Source: Cristatella mucedo
Lineage: Eukaryota; Bryozoa; Phylactolaemata; Cristatellidae
Direction of reading: 5' to 3'
Assembly (NCBI GenBank): GCA_009760855.2
Contig: WPIO01000019.1
Span: 2,849,501-2,913,500, forward strand
DNA: 64,000 nucleotides
Position numbers and translations under genes: made by a program. Below the pieces are notes generated by a model. That model was not told where the DNA came from. It made no database searches and saw only the letters and a list, made by a program, of their open reading frames with translations. Shown here piece after piece: positions 10,570-20,955 of this stretch. Every line of letters begins with the position of its first letter. Position 1 is the stretch's first letter.

Positions 10570-12005
10570 AAGAGGAGGTTCAAGAGGCAGCACTCCACTG
10601 AAACTGCTTTCCTCCGTGTTAACAAAGACATTCTACCTGGCAACGATGACGGGAATATCACTAGCTCTGCTAGATCTGTCAGCTGCCTTCGACACCATTG
10701 ATCACGAGGTTCTACTTGAACGCTTGAGAACAACGATTGGTCTGGCAGACAAAACACTGGCGTGGTTCAAATCGTACTTATCAAATCGTGTTCAATCCGT
10801 GTCGTATGGGGTTCAGATCTCACAGACGAGACGGGTCTCCTGTGGAGTCTCTCAATTGTCTGTACTCGGTCCCTTGCTGTTCTCCATTTATACTAAACCT
10901 CTGGGGAAAGTGATTAAGGCCCATGGAGTAGGATATCACTTTTATGCTGACGATACTCAGCTGTATGTGTCATTCAAACCATCGGAATCTGCTGCCACAG
11001 CTGAGAAACTGAATGCTTGCCTTGCCGACATTCGATCCTGGATATTGGAAAACTTCTTGAAACTAAATGACAATAAAACCGAACTGGTGCTCGTAGGATA
11101 CCCTAAGCGTGTGGCTGGATTAAAAGGCTTTGCTCTTCTAACAGGTGATGCTGTTGTGCGACCATCACCGCGTGCTCGAAATTTAGGTGTAGTTTTCGAC
11201 AGCTGCCTCAATTTTAAAAGCTTCATTCAAAAGACTGCCTCGTCAGCTTGCCATCACGTCCGATCCCTATCCAAGATTAGGAGCTGTCTTTCACAATTGG
11301 CTTGCAAAAATCCAACTAGCTCCTTAGTTCTGTCTCGGCTTGATTATAGTAATTCCCTTTTGGCTGGACTACCAAAGAAAGCAGCTAGGCTAGTGCAGCT
11401 GGCCATGAATGTGGCTGCAAGGCCAGTCTTCAAGTCCCAGAGGTTTAAGCACGTGTCTCCTTTGCTAAAAGAGCTAGGATGGCTGCCGGTTGAGCAACGG
11501 ATACCGAGCCAAGTTCTTACGCTGACCAGCAAGGCTCACCACGGCTTGGCTCCTTCGTACCTAGCTGAACTGCTGCACCAGTTTCAGCCTCTTCGTGCCC
11601 TCAAGTCCTGTATGGGGACAATAAATTTTGCTGTTCCATTCCTCCGCTTAAAGACCTTTGGCGACAGCAGCTTTAGCTCTGCAGGTCCTAGACTGTGGAA
11701 CTCGCTTCCATAGTTCTTACGCAAACGACAACCACTCTCCTACTGCCGACTGTGGCTCATCCTTTTCAGCAGTCCTGAGCTGTTACTTTCATGCTACTCA
11801 CTACCTCAACTGCTCTGCAGACTCTGCTATGGTTCCCACTTTCTCTTTGTTGCGTGAGACGAAGTCTGTTGGCTACCGAATGCGTACCGAAAGCCGCTTA
11901 GGCAGTGAGTGCGCTATGTAAAACTCTCCTGCGTAACATCCACTTAGTCTTTAAAACTTTTTGGAGTTACAGACGGAGATAAATAACATACATTACATTA
12001 TATAT
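10570..12005 (+). mobile_element. LINE-A copy, 5' truncated, reverse transcriptase readable
   Basis: A CR1/L2-like non-LTR retrotransposon. The upstream frame gives HSTETAFLRVNKDIL, then a shift near 10655 leads into [20 protein letters not shown]. Later motifs are VLGPLLFSIYTKPL and the catalytic GYHFYADDTQLY (intact), then NFLKLNDNKTELVL. The main frame ends at a TAG at 11713 replacing a Gln codon. The C-terminus (NYLNC-like region, FSLLRETKSVGYRMRTESR) continues in another frame to 11921. The 3' end follows TTGGAGTTACAGACGGAGAT. At least two frameshifts plus one stop make it non-functional. No ATG opens the frame. Confidence 0.85.
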
Positions 12006-12337
12006 TAGGCTTTTCTGACATTTCGAGCCCCAGAGCGTCAAGGCTCCGTAAGTGGGGCCATCAGACGCCGGACCCTTCGCCCATCTGATCTTTAGCTGTC
12101 CACGCAAGATAAAAGTTCGGCCTCTGCTGTGCCTAATTCCATGGACGCCTCTATTACAAGAGGTCAGAGGTCAGTCACCAAAGCTAGTCAGGCTAAGCCC
12201 GCCTGCCAGTAAACAGATACGCGAGAACCTTTGGAGCTATACACCATTAGGCTACTACATTCATGAAAATTCCTAGCTTGCTTACGCAGAAACGGTTGCG
12301 AATTATGTGGCTTGCACGGAAACCCGCGGCTAGTCCT
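12006..12337. other. Spacer between inverted LINE-A tails
   Basis: About 330 bases of moderately GC-rich unique-looking sequence separate two LINE-A copies that point at each other. No feature was recognised. Confidence 0.4.
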
Positions 12338-12750
12338 GATGTGTAATGCTATGCATCTCCGTCTGTAACTCCACGAAGCCACAAACACTATGTGGGTGTT
12401 ACGCAGAAGAGTTTTAAAAAGGGCACTGAGTGCGCTTAGCGGCTTTCGGTATGCATTCTCTAGCCAACAGACTTATCTCTCGAAACAAAGAGAAAGTATG
12501 AGAGCAGTTGAGATAGTGAGTAGCATGGAAGTGGCAACTCAGGACCGCTGAAAAGGATGTGCGATTGTCGGCAGTAGGAGAGTAGTTGTAGTTGCGTAAG
12601 AATTGTCTAGGATCTGCAGAGCTAAAGCTGCTGTCGCCAACGGTCTTTAAGCGGAGGAGTGGAACAGCTAATTTACTGTCGATACAGAATCTTAGGGCAC
12701 GAGGAGGCTGAAACTGGTGCAGCAGTTCAGCCAGGTATGGAGGAACCGTG
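12338..12750 (-). mobile_element. LINE-A 3' copy
   Basis: The reversed LINE-A C-terminus and 3' end. The plus strand begins CATCTCCGTCTGTAACTCCA and runs to AGTTCAGCCAGGTATGGAGG. It covers the SYLAEL...FQPLRA region to the tail. It lies tail-to-tail with the copy at 10570-12005. Confidence 0.75.
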
Positions 12751-13905
12751 ACCTCGGCCTGCGAGTCAGCGTAATACGATTAGTCTGTGCAAGCTGCTTC
12801 ATTCATTCGCCAGTTCTTCATAGCACATGTTCTACCGTCGTAAGCACGTAATTGAACGATTAAACAAAAACGACAAATTCTCAGCGTTACATCGCCTTGT
12901 GCTACCTTCAATTGGTCGCTCTGCGGTCGCTCGTTCACCTAAACTACGCACTGCATTGCGTAACTCCTTGCCAGCGTAGCTCTCACATGCGTAGCATTTG
13001 TATTTGCAAGGAATTCAACTGCTCAAACTCGACGTATCTAGAATAGTGCAAACAATAATACTATTAAAGACGTTGCTTGTGTATCAGCGCAAGAGAACGG
13101 GACTCTCCATCCGGGCACTTTGCAGCTCCCTGCAAGAGAACGCAGACCCTAGGGTTCGTGTCATGCATGGGTACAATTACGCAAAGCAGAGGCCAGTATC
13201 GTGCTTTGGCCAGTAGTCTAAAACACGCAGAAGACACTCGTGGCCACCGGTTAGTAAGACCGCTGGCCAGGAACATGCAATGAATTACGTCCCGTTCGCA
13301 CGCAAAGCACACCGGAACAAGCAAAAAACAGATCGGCTCAGTGGCGAAACCTACAACTTGACCGTAGCAGATGCATCTTCATCTGAAACTTGCGAGATGC
13401 AAGGTCAATCGAAACCAGTGGCCGTAACGAGACGCGAGCTCTGGACTTTCGGCGCATAGGAGCTAAAGGCTAGATTCCCCTAAGATTTCCATTTAGTTCT
13501 CACGCGACGGCTAGATGACCGGACGCTGAGGAGTTGCGGGCTGTGCGACGGCACTCTGAAGGAGCGGGGAGAGCGAGTGGGGTCAGGCTTGTGCAAGCGA
13601 TCGGAAGTGACGCGAGCTACCTGTAAGCGATAGACGAAGAATCGCGAAATCTAGTCGCCAGCGGTGAAACTCGGACAAAAGCGGTGCGACGTAGCAGCCG
13701 AAGACGACCAGACCAGCTCGTACAAGCAATCAAAGGCAAAGGGGCCGGGAAGCCTGGAAAAAGGGAATTGCGACAATCTGGACGTGATGTACCATACGCG
13801 CGAGCTAGTTTGGCTATCGCGCTGTCGTCAAAGCTGGCTCCAATTGGTCTGCTATGCACGTTAGCTGAAAGTAGGCCGACTGGACAGCGAAGGAAAGGTG
13901 CTCTC
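12751..13905. other. Unassigned GC-moderate stretch
   Basis: Short overlapping frames occur on both strands with no motif, signal peptide or splice-supported continuation. I make no gene call. Confidence 0.35.
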
Positions 13906-13907
13906 TC

Positions 13908-14075
13908 TTGCTGACGACTTTGGCCGCCGATGTCTTTGGCCGCCCTTCTCCTGCCGAACGGACATATGCGAGCAATCCAAGTCGCGAACAGTGCCGACTG
14001 TCACGGCGCTCCTCTGCAAAAGCAGAGCCGCCCTTTTGGCATTTTCAAGCGATTCCGATTGGTCGCTTTGCCCCA
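13908..14075. repeat. Diverged direct repeat, copy 1
   Basis: It contains GACTTTGGCCGCCG, then CGGCGCTCCTCTGCAAAAGC, AGAGCCGCCCTTTTGG and GATTCCGATTGGTCGCTTTG. The same order of blocks recurs at 14494-14690 with substitutions and small gaps. This is an old segmental duplication or a dispersed repeat. Confidence 0.6.
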
Positions 14076-14493
14076 GTGACGCGGCGGCGGCGTCGCGTTG
14101 ATTACATCAGCCGGAGCCGTTCGTCTAGATTATGTACCGATGTCACCATCGGCGACCGACGTCCTGAGCACGCGTTGGCTTCGTACGCTTCACCAGGCCG
14201 CGAAGTACGAGTCCCCGCGGTTCATTCGCAACTGTTGCCATTGTATCCGTCTTCGTTTTGCGTGGTTTCGCGCATGAGCGAGCTGCCGCGCATTTATTTT
14301 CGCGCGCCCACGCGTATCTCCGCTCCACATAGCCCAGAGGCGGCGGCGCATGCCGTTCCTGCGCAAAATACCGCCGGTCGTTTGTTGCTTATTGCTTGCT
14401 CTAAGTTGCGTCGTCTGCTCGCTCCATTTTCCATCGATCCATTTTTCACCAGCTGTCCGAACAGTCCACACGGTCGCCGCTTAACGTTCCTCC

Positions 14494-14690
14494 AATGACT
14501 TTGGCCGCCGTTTTCCGTCCGAAGAAATATACGAGTAGGGTGGTCCGAGCTGAGAGCTGTGCCCCGTAAACGGAGACTCTTGCGGTGCTCCTCTATAAAA
14601 AAAAAAGAAGAAAAAGTGGAGCCGCCCTTTCTTTCGACGGAAACGAGGACGCGGGCATTCTCAAGTACTTCCAATCGGTCTCCTTGCCTA
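14494..14690. repeat. Diverged direct repeat, copy 2
   Basis: It contains GACTTTGGCCGCCG, CGGTGCTCCTCTATAAAAAA, GGAGCCGCCCTTTC and CTTCCAATCGGTCTCCTTGC, collinear with 13908-14075. A poly-A stretch is inserted in the middle. Its right end abuts the LINE-B fragment. Confidence 0.6.
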
Positions 14691-14975
14691 AGCTTAAAAA
14701 CACACCTATTTAGGCAGCATTTAGTGGGTCCCTGTGATTCCTCCTTCATGTGCTTATGCGTGCTGACGCTATGAATGCTGCCACTAACCAGATTGGCATG
14801 CTGACCCTGTGCATGTCACCTCTAACCATGTTATTCATTTTGTTTGTTTATCAAGCATGATATTACTCACCGTTCAATTGCATTTCCCTTTGCAGCAAAT
14901 GTAAAGCGCCTAGAGAGAGATTGAGTTCAGTGAGGGCGCTTTATCAAGTGCATTATTATTATTATTATATTCGGT
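14691..14975 (+). mobile_element. LINE-B 3' untranslated region
   Basis: It runs from AAAAACACACCTATTTAGGC through TGCTGCCACTAACCAG and TGCATGTCACCTCTAACCAT to AATGTAAAGCGCCTAGAGAG and an ATTATTATTATTAT tail. It is one of the cleanest copies of the 3' end. The coding part is missing. Confidence 0.8.
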
Positions 14976-14989
14976 CCACTGAAATGGCG

Positions 14990-15195
14990 GCGCGTCAAAT
15001 CAGCCAGACTATTACTACTAGTCGTTGTATACGGTTCCGGAATTATAGCGTCTAAGAACTGAATATGCGGAGAATCCACGGCCAAGACCGGATAAAAGCA
15101 GAAGCCGGATATTACGCTGGCAGGTGGAATTCACGAGCGCGGGCGTCTTGGCACTGGAGCTGAGTTGTGCTGTGCGCCTCTGACTAATGAGAGGC
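14990..15195. repeat. Dispersed repeat R, left part
   Basis: It shares GTTCC-GAATTA-AGCG, ATGCGG-GA, AAGCCGG-TATTACGCT-type blocks and GCACTGGAGCTGAGTTGTGC with 38985-39175 and, in part, 22425-22465. It appears to continue at 16045-16290 after an interruption. Confidence 0.5.
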
Positions 15196-15299
15196 ATTCA
15201 AGCTTGACTTTTTACCGCTGGGGACCTGGCTCGGACAGGTGTGTATAGTGCTCGTGCTTCCTAATCCCGGGGCCTCTTGTCTTCCTCTTCCTTCCTTCC

Positions 15300-15300
<1 letters not shown>

Positions 15301-15330
<30 letters not shown>
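15301..15330 (+). repeat. (CAG)10 trinucleotide repeat
   Basis: Ten perfect CAG units, directly followed by GTAAAT. It lies about 70 bases upstream of a TATA-like box. Confidence 0.95.
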
Positions 15331-15331
<1 letters not shown>

Positions 15332-15395
15332 TAAATCTGCATTGCCGTATTGCATCTTCCAAGCAGAGTGGTAGCCAATCAAGCTCGTCTGCAGC

Positions 15396-15406
15396 TATAT
15401 AAAAAG
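15396..15406 (+). promoter_or_regulatory. TATA-box-like site
   Basis: TATATAAAAAG sits about 125 bases upstream of the first ATG of a small open frame. Position and sequence fit a core promoter. There is no expression evidence. Confidence 0.35.
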
Positions 15407-15539
15407 TGTAGTGTAGCCAGCTATCCATTTACTTTTGGACGACCTCCGAGATCTGACATTGTGCAGGCTTGCCCGCAAGGCGCTAACGTTGTTCTGTTAA
15501 TCAACGCAGGCCTGACGCTATGACGCTCCCGGCGATCCG

Positions 15540-15827
15540 ATGTATACGGTTTATCACCCCTGCTACAGTCAAGGAATGCATCCTCGTCGATCTCGTCACT
15601 TTAACTCCAGGAGTGCCATCAGCGTCGATATCTTGTCAGCGCGTCGAAGTTGGACCTCTCTCCTCGAAGCAGCGCGAGATCGGCAAGTGCAAGGAGCACG
15701 CGTTCACGTCGGAGCGCCGCTAATAACCTTCGACCTGCTGCCAGACTCGCCCGAAATACGACCGTTCACCTGGATGGAGGCCACGAGCCCACAAAACGGA
15801 ATCGAAGTTCATGCTGTAGCAAGGTAA
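15540..15827 (+). CDS. Hypothetical protein or first exon (95 aa frame), unrecognised
   Basis: The frame starts ATG at 15540 and reads MYTVYHPCYSQGMHPRRSRH onward to WMEATSPQNGIEVHAVAR, with mixed amino-acid composition unlike random GC-rich text. A possible donor, GCAAG followed by GTAATA, lies at its end. An out-of-frame ATG at 15520 opens a 67-codon alternative. The TATA-like box at 15396 and a CAG array lie upstream. No family was recognised. The segment appears to interrupt dispersed repeat R, so it could also be part of a mobile insertion. Confidence 0.3.
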   Translation: MYTVYHPCYSQGMHPRRSRHFNSRSAISVDILSARRSWTSLLEAARDRQVQGARVHVGAPLITFDLLPDSPEIRPFTWMEATSPQNGIEVHAVAR

Positions 15828-16044
15828 TATTGTTCATTATAATCTAAATATTAAAATGTAATCAACTACACCTTGACTTGGGCTTAATAAAATCCGGCGG
15901 TGCAATAAGTTTTTGGCTAAGCGGGCGTAAAAGTTGAGGTCATGTAATAGTCGGTCATTTGAGCTCTAGACCTCACGCAGGCGGCAGTCTAGCGGTGCTC
16001 TGGGCGCCGTCCGAGCGTTGACGTACGCTTTGCCTGAAGCTGGA

Positions 16045-16290
16045 CAGGTGCAAATCTCTGCGGCTGTCGAATAGATTTCTCAACACGATGGATGGACATG
16101 TAATAATTTATCTTTATTCGTGTGCCTTCGTTTTGTCTTCGCTGCTGCCGCGCAACGCTACCGTCGGAGTGTAATACACGTCACGTGCGTTCGCGTAACG
16201 GGCTGCATCCACAAATCACTTGCCGAAATACAAGGTTCAGGCGCCGCCGGCGTTTGTCGGGCGTCGGAAATGATTAGGACCGTTTCGGGT
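16045..16290. repeat. Dispersed repeat R, right part
   Basis: It contains GGCTGTCGAATAGATTTCTC and GAAATACAAGGTTCAGGCGC, then CGCCGGCGTTTGTCGGGCGT. These match in order GCCGTCGAATAGACTTCCCA and GCGATACAAGGTCCAGGCGC of the fullest copy at 38985-39460. Confidence 0.55.
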
Positions 16291-16514
16291 GCTTGTTTTG
16301 TAACCTAAGGACGTCAATGAGAAGCCGCTGAAGCGCGCTTGTAACAGCGTCGGCAATTTTTGTAAAGTGCAATAACCACAGCTTGATCATGGAGTTCATG
16401 CTGCAAGTCGTGATTCCATTGTCATTCCCTTTTCGTAACAGTAGAGAGCACCTACTTATTCTTTTCAAGATCAACTGTGAAGTGAGAAGAACTGAAGAAA
16501 GTCTTTGCAATCAC

Positions 16515-16672
16515 TGTCAAACGTGACTCCGCAACAAGCTGGAGTGCAAGAGTAGAGGCTTTGAAAGCGATCAATGGTGGACTGAATGGAAAATGGTGGA
16601 TCAATTGCGATCGCGATCAATGGTGGACTGAACAGCACTGTATGTTTTTTGGAGCAACTGTCTGAGGACTCG
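16515..16672 (+). mobile_element. hAT transposase fragment (ZMYM1/DUF4371 type)
   Basis: It reads SWSARVEALKAINGGLN, then after a short internal duplication AINGGLNSTV and LEQLSEDS. This matches the copy at 43.4-43.8 kb and the W-S-A-R-x-E-A-L region of hAT transposases. An extra block of about 45 bases repeats GCGATCAATGGTGGACTGAA. It is inactive. Confidence 0.65.
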
Positions 16673-16742
16673 ATTAAAAAAAGTTTCTCAAATCCATATG
16701 CCGGCTAGAATGTGGTTTTTGAATTTCTTCTGTGGTGAAGTA

Positions 16743-17192
16743 GTGTAATGCAATGTATCTCCGTCTGTAACTCCACAAAGCCGTAAAGATTATATGGGTG
16801 CTACGCAGGGAGTTTTGTATAGCGCACTCACAGCCTAAGCGGCTTTCGGTACGCATTCGGTAGCCAACAAACTTCATCTCACGCAGCAAAGAGAAAGTGG
16901 GAAGCATAGCAGAGTCAGGAGAGCAGTTGAGGTAGTGAGTAGCATGAAAGTGGCAACTCAGGACCGCTGAAAAGAATGAGCCGTAGTCGACAGCAGGATA
17001 GTAGTTGTCGTTGCTTAAGAATTGTGGAAGCGAGTTCCACAGTCTCGGACCTGCAGAGCTAAAGCTGCTGTTGCCAACGGTCTTTAAGCAGAGGAATGGA
17101 ACGGCTAATTTATTGTCCATACAGAACCCGAGGGCACAAAGAGGCTGAAACTGGTGCCGCAGTTCAGCTAGGTATGGAGGAGCCAAGCCGTA
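16743..17192 (-). mobile_element. LINE-A 3' copy inserted in a hAT element
   Basis: The minus frame reads YLAELRHQFQPLCALGF, FLCLKTVGNSSFSSAGPRLW, NSLPQFLSNDNYYPAVDYGS and FSLLREMKFVGYRMRTESR, then the 3' UTR. It is less damaged at the C-terminus than the copy at 10.6-12 kb. hAT-like sequence lies on both sides (16515-16672 and 17205-17292). Confidence 0.8.
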
Positions 17193-17204
17193 GCTGGCTT
17201 CAAG

Positions 17205-17292
17205 GAGCTACTTTGCAGAAATGTTTGACGATGGTAGGGGTGCCATTTGTAGCATTGTCCCCCGGCGCCGATAGGTCATACAACGCCACAGT
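17205..17292 (+). mobile_element. hAT 3' terminal region
   Basis: It contains GGGGTGCCATTTGTAGCATT and GTCCCCCGGCGCCGATAGGT, closely matching the reverse of 42450-42545 (GGGGCGCCATTTTTAGCTCA, GTCCCCGGCGCCGAAAGGTC). Both lie downstream of hAT coding remnants, so this is probably the 3' non-coding end of that family. Confidence 0.5.
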
Positions 17293-19635
17293 TTGGGTGC
17301 ACAATCATTTCACTGAACCTGCTTAAATTAATGCCTCCTTCAGCTCGGATAATTAAAGAAGCCTAATAAAATGATCTATGGCGAGAGTCAGTGCTCGACT
17401 TAGCCACCTCGTTAGGCACTAACATTTGCATACCAACATTTACACGGCGGCGGGTCGTGGGGCTTGTCCGCCAAGCAGATTTAAAAAGCTACCTAGGAGG
17501 CGGGTAAAGCACTCTTTTACGGAGCTCAGAAGGCTGCTTGAGCAGTGCAGCGCTCGCGACCAGTGTCGGTATTTATAGGGACCCTATTTTTAAGGACGAT
17601 CGTAAAGTTAAATTTAGTACATAAATAATTGCCGAACCGGGCCTGCGGAGCGCTGCCTCGTACTAGCCAAAAAACTGGCTCAAAAATCAGACTTGTTCTT
17701 ATCACAAAGAGACTATCTGAGCCTCAAATTCAACTGTTCTGCATCAATTAACGCTAATAATAATATTTGTACACGCATTTTTAGTTCCATAAAAAATTAA
17801 ATCTTTTTCGTAGGCACTTTAAATATTCTTGAAAGAAGGCAAGTCGGTTGGAAGTTTTACCGTGTATCACTTCAGCATAAATAAATGCACAAAAAACAAT
17901 TTACATTTAATGGGACGTGTTCTGAAGTACAGGTGTTGAAGTACAGGGTGCACCAACGTGCAGCCTGAATCGCGTCCAAAAAATTCGATGGTCACATCAC
18001 TTGAAGGGAATTCGGATGACAGATGAAAATCTGTCCCTTCCGGATTACGACGTGCCCCGCCGGCGGAGAGAGTAGCTGACCAAGTCAGCAGGGGGTAGGA
18101 TAATCCCCGCCAGCTCCGCTCACCGGCCGGTCTGTGGCTATGCGTCTGGCTGGTTTCTGTCTTCTCCTACTCTCTTTGAATTCCGCTGAGCCATTGCTAT
18201 CCCTAGCGTAACGCAAGTCTGCTCTTCCTTTTTTCTAGCTCTCTTTTTGTACGCTAAAGGGTGCTGGACGCTTTTGTTCGACATTGCTTACAAGAGGGAT
18301 CTAACTGCCTGTGAAGGTACCGCCTGCAGTTGCAGGGGCCGGCTGTTAAACGCAATGACAGCGAAGACCCAGGCAGCCGCTGAAAGCGTACGAAAATAGA
18401 AATTTCCAGCAGGCATTTTTATTTTGACTGACAGCAGACGCGGAGGAGCACGAGGCTGCGCTTATGATATGAACCATAGCAGTGCCGTGCCAGCGATGCC
18501 CGCGTGAAGCGCTCTAGAACGACTTGATGATCAATAGTCGAGGTGACGACTGAGCTTCACCGACAATCCCTTAAGATTGCTGTCTTTCCTCAAGTTGTAT
18601 TACCATTATTATTTATTAGTATTTTGTATTACTATTTTTATTTTATTACTGTTTATCCCCAAGCTTTCGGTCTGCCTTCTGGGCTTTAACCGACCTCGCT
18701 TCCTGTTGAAGCTCGTCCACTCGCAGTCATGTATCTCGCGCGACTCGCTGTCGTGCGCGATGAGCAGCTTTGCTACACTTTGCCCCTTCATCCGATGCAG
18801 CTCGGGCCCCTCTTACATCGGCACTCGCACCTGCTGTCTCTTACGCCTGAGAGCTGAGCCTACCTAAGCACGACGGCGTCTCTGCTAATTTAAACCTCGC
18901 CTCAATTTCCAAACTTGGATCAAAATGATTGGCTGCCGCAGCTCATATATTTTCCATTCCGTTTGAATCGTCAAGTTACACTATAAAAAAATATCTCAAG
19001 TTTTCCCACGCGGACGCACTTGCCGTTCGACAAGTCTCGGGATTGCACGTTCGATATGCTACGACCGGCAGCGCCATACGCCGACAGTGCATAGATAGAT
19101 GTCCTGCTTACGAATTACAATTCAGCAGACGCATTTTATTTACTTTGATCTTATGCTGACATTTAATAGACTAAATCGTATGGCAGCGGTGGAGCAGCGG
19201 AGAGGGGGCTGGGTCCGCGGTTTCTTTCCGCCACTATTGCTAAACCCACCGCCGCCGCCGCGGCGGAGCTGCGACGGACAGCCCGTGTGTGGCCTACGAA
19301 CGGTGTGCGCTTTTTAACCGCTCTTGAGCGGAGGCAAACTTGCGAGCAAGCCGACAATAAACTCTGCCGTCGTAATAGGTCGCATATTCAATAGGGCTCG
19401 GTGATGAAATTATTGCATACCTGTTCGTAAAACTTAAAAAAAGGAAACAAAATTACACAGAAGATGGTTAAATGGAAACGCGTATTCTACTGAGAGAAAC
19501 TAAGACATTTAGTTGATCTTGCCAAACTAAGTAACCAGCTTAATTGCGTCCGGCTATTGTTCATCTATCTTACCCATAGATTCTCCCAGAGTAGTCAACC
19601 CGGCATTTATGCGATCGATATTGCCGAAAGACGAA
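17293..19635. other. Unassigned stretch
   Basis: Mixed AT-rich and GC-rich blocks. Near 19192-19270 a GC-rich patch has (CCG)n character. I find no recognisable protein, RNA gene or element shared elsewhere in the window. Confidence 0.35.
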
Positions 19636-19639
19636 CACT

Positions 19640-20470
19640 CTAAAATTCCTCGCAGATTCAATGTATTGCGGACATTCACACTTTTACGAAAGCAAGCTTA
19701 CTCAAATTGAGTGACACTAAAACCAACTTACTTTATATGGGAAAACTTCATAGAATTGCTCAAAACTTTGACAGCCAAGCCCTCGAAACGGGTGCCTCCC
19801 GCATATCTCCTATAGCGTCAGTACCAAATCGTGGTGTCCAATTCCAAAGTGGCATTTCACTAGATGACCACGTCAGCTCCGTAGTCAAATCTCCCTGCGT
19901 TCAGCTACGCAATATTTCAAAAATTTCTGGCCTACTTAGAACAGGATAACGCAGCCAAGTTGGCTCACGCATTCGTGATATCCTATCTAGACTTCTATGT
20001 CTCAGCACTTTTAGGTTTTCCAGTGAATGCAATGAGACACCCACAGCTTTCGCAAAGCACGGAAGCCAAGATTGCCTGTCGTGAACGTCGTTACTGCCAC
20101 ATTTGCAGCACCACTAGTCACCGTCCTCTGCTGGCTCCCCATCAAGTAGAGCATTACTCCGCTCCCCATCAAGTAGAGTATTACTCCGCTCCCCATCAAG
20201 TAGAGTACTACTCCGCTACCCATCAAGTAGAGTATTACTCCGCTACCCATCACGTAGAGTATTACTCCGCTACCCATCAAGTAGAGTATTACTCCGCTAC
20301 CCATCATGTAGAGTATTACTCCGCTACCCAACAAATAGAGTATTACTCCGCTACCCAACATATTGAGCATCCGCTTCTTGGTTCTGACACACACTTTTAG
20401 GTACCTTTCATTTTCTCACTTCATCTTACCTAGCTGAAATACAGCTTCACCAGTATTCGCATCTAACCGC
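19640..20470 (+). mobile_element. LINE-B copy, heavily decayed, with a minisatellite inside
   Basis: It reads LSDTKTNLLYMGKLHRI, SRISPIASVPNRGVQFQSGI and SLDDHVSSVVKS, matching LNDDKTNLLVMGKP...ARNLGVIFQSDLSLDDHI of the 52.8-kb copy. After the tandem array at 20137-20370 the text FLVLTHTFRYLSFSHFILPS resumes the LINE order (FKVLSLTFRSLHSM...YLSDLLP). Stops and frameshifts are frequent. Confidence 0.65.
20137..20370 (+). repeat. 27-base minisatellite, 8 full units plus a partial
   Basis: The unit is CCCATCAAGTAGAGTATTAC followed by TCCGCTA. It translates in one frame as HQVEYYSAT repeats because 27 is a multiple of three. The array sits where the intact LINE reads LHWLPVKQRIDFKVL, so it arose within a transposon gene. 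Confidence 0.9.
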
Positions 20471-20737
20471 CCACTCTAGTTACTGAAGTCGTTTAGCTGC
20501 ACCTCGGACCAGCCTCGAATCTTTATTAAACGTGCCTTCAGTGTTCGCATGACCCCAAAGCCAGGAGCTCGCTCCCGACTGAGATCGGGGCGTCGAAAGA
20601 CTTTCCGGCTGTCAAAAAGAAAAGCTAAAAAGTGCACGCGCTCCTTTTCAGAATTTGCTTCTTCCGTTTGAATGTCTTCTTTTCCTCTCACGCGAGCTAA
20701 GGTCGTTTTGCACATTAGCACGAAACCACTGGCTCGC

Positions 20738-20835
20738 TTTATTTCGAGCACCTGTAAAGTGCCTGCGAAGAAATTCAGATCGCTTAGGGCGCTGAAAATA
20801 GGGACGTTTGTTACTATTGTAATTCTTAGTATTCC
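20738..20835 (+). mobile_element. Possible LINE-B 3' end remnant
   Basis: CCTGTAAAGTGCCTGCGAAG, then AAATTCAGATCGCTTAGGGC and GCTGAAAATAG, echo AAATGTAAAGCGCCTAGAAAG...GAGTTCTCTGAGGGCGCT. It is strongly diverged, so the call is tentative. Confidence 0.35.
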
Positions 20836-20904
20836 AGCGGACAGCTACGCTACGCTGAAGCAGTGGAATGCATATTGCAATTGAAAACAGACACTAAAGG
20901 CAGA

Positions 20905-20955
20905 GCGCGAGGCTGCCGGCTTGGGTTTCCGGCTTGGGCTGCCGGCTTGGGCTTC
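20905..20955. repeat. 13-base tandem repeat
   Basis: Three to four units of GGCTTGGG(T/C)TTCC and GGCTTGGGCTGCC lie in a GC-rich stretch. The Gly/Leu/Arg-rich translations here are repeat products. Confidence 0.7.
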
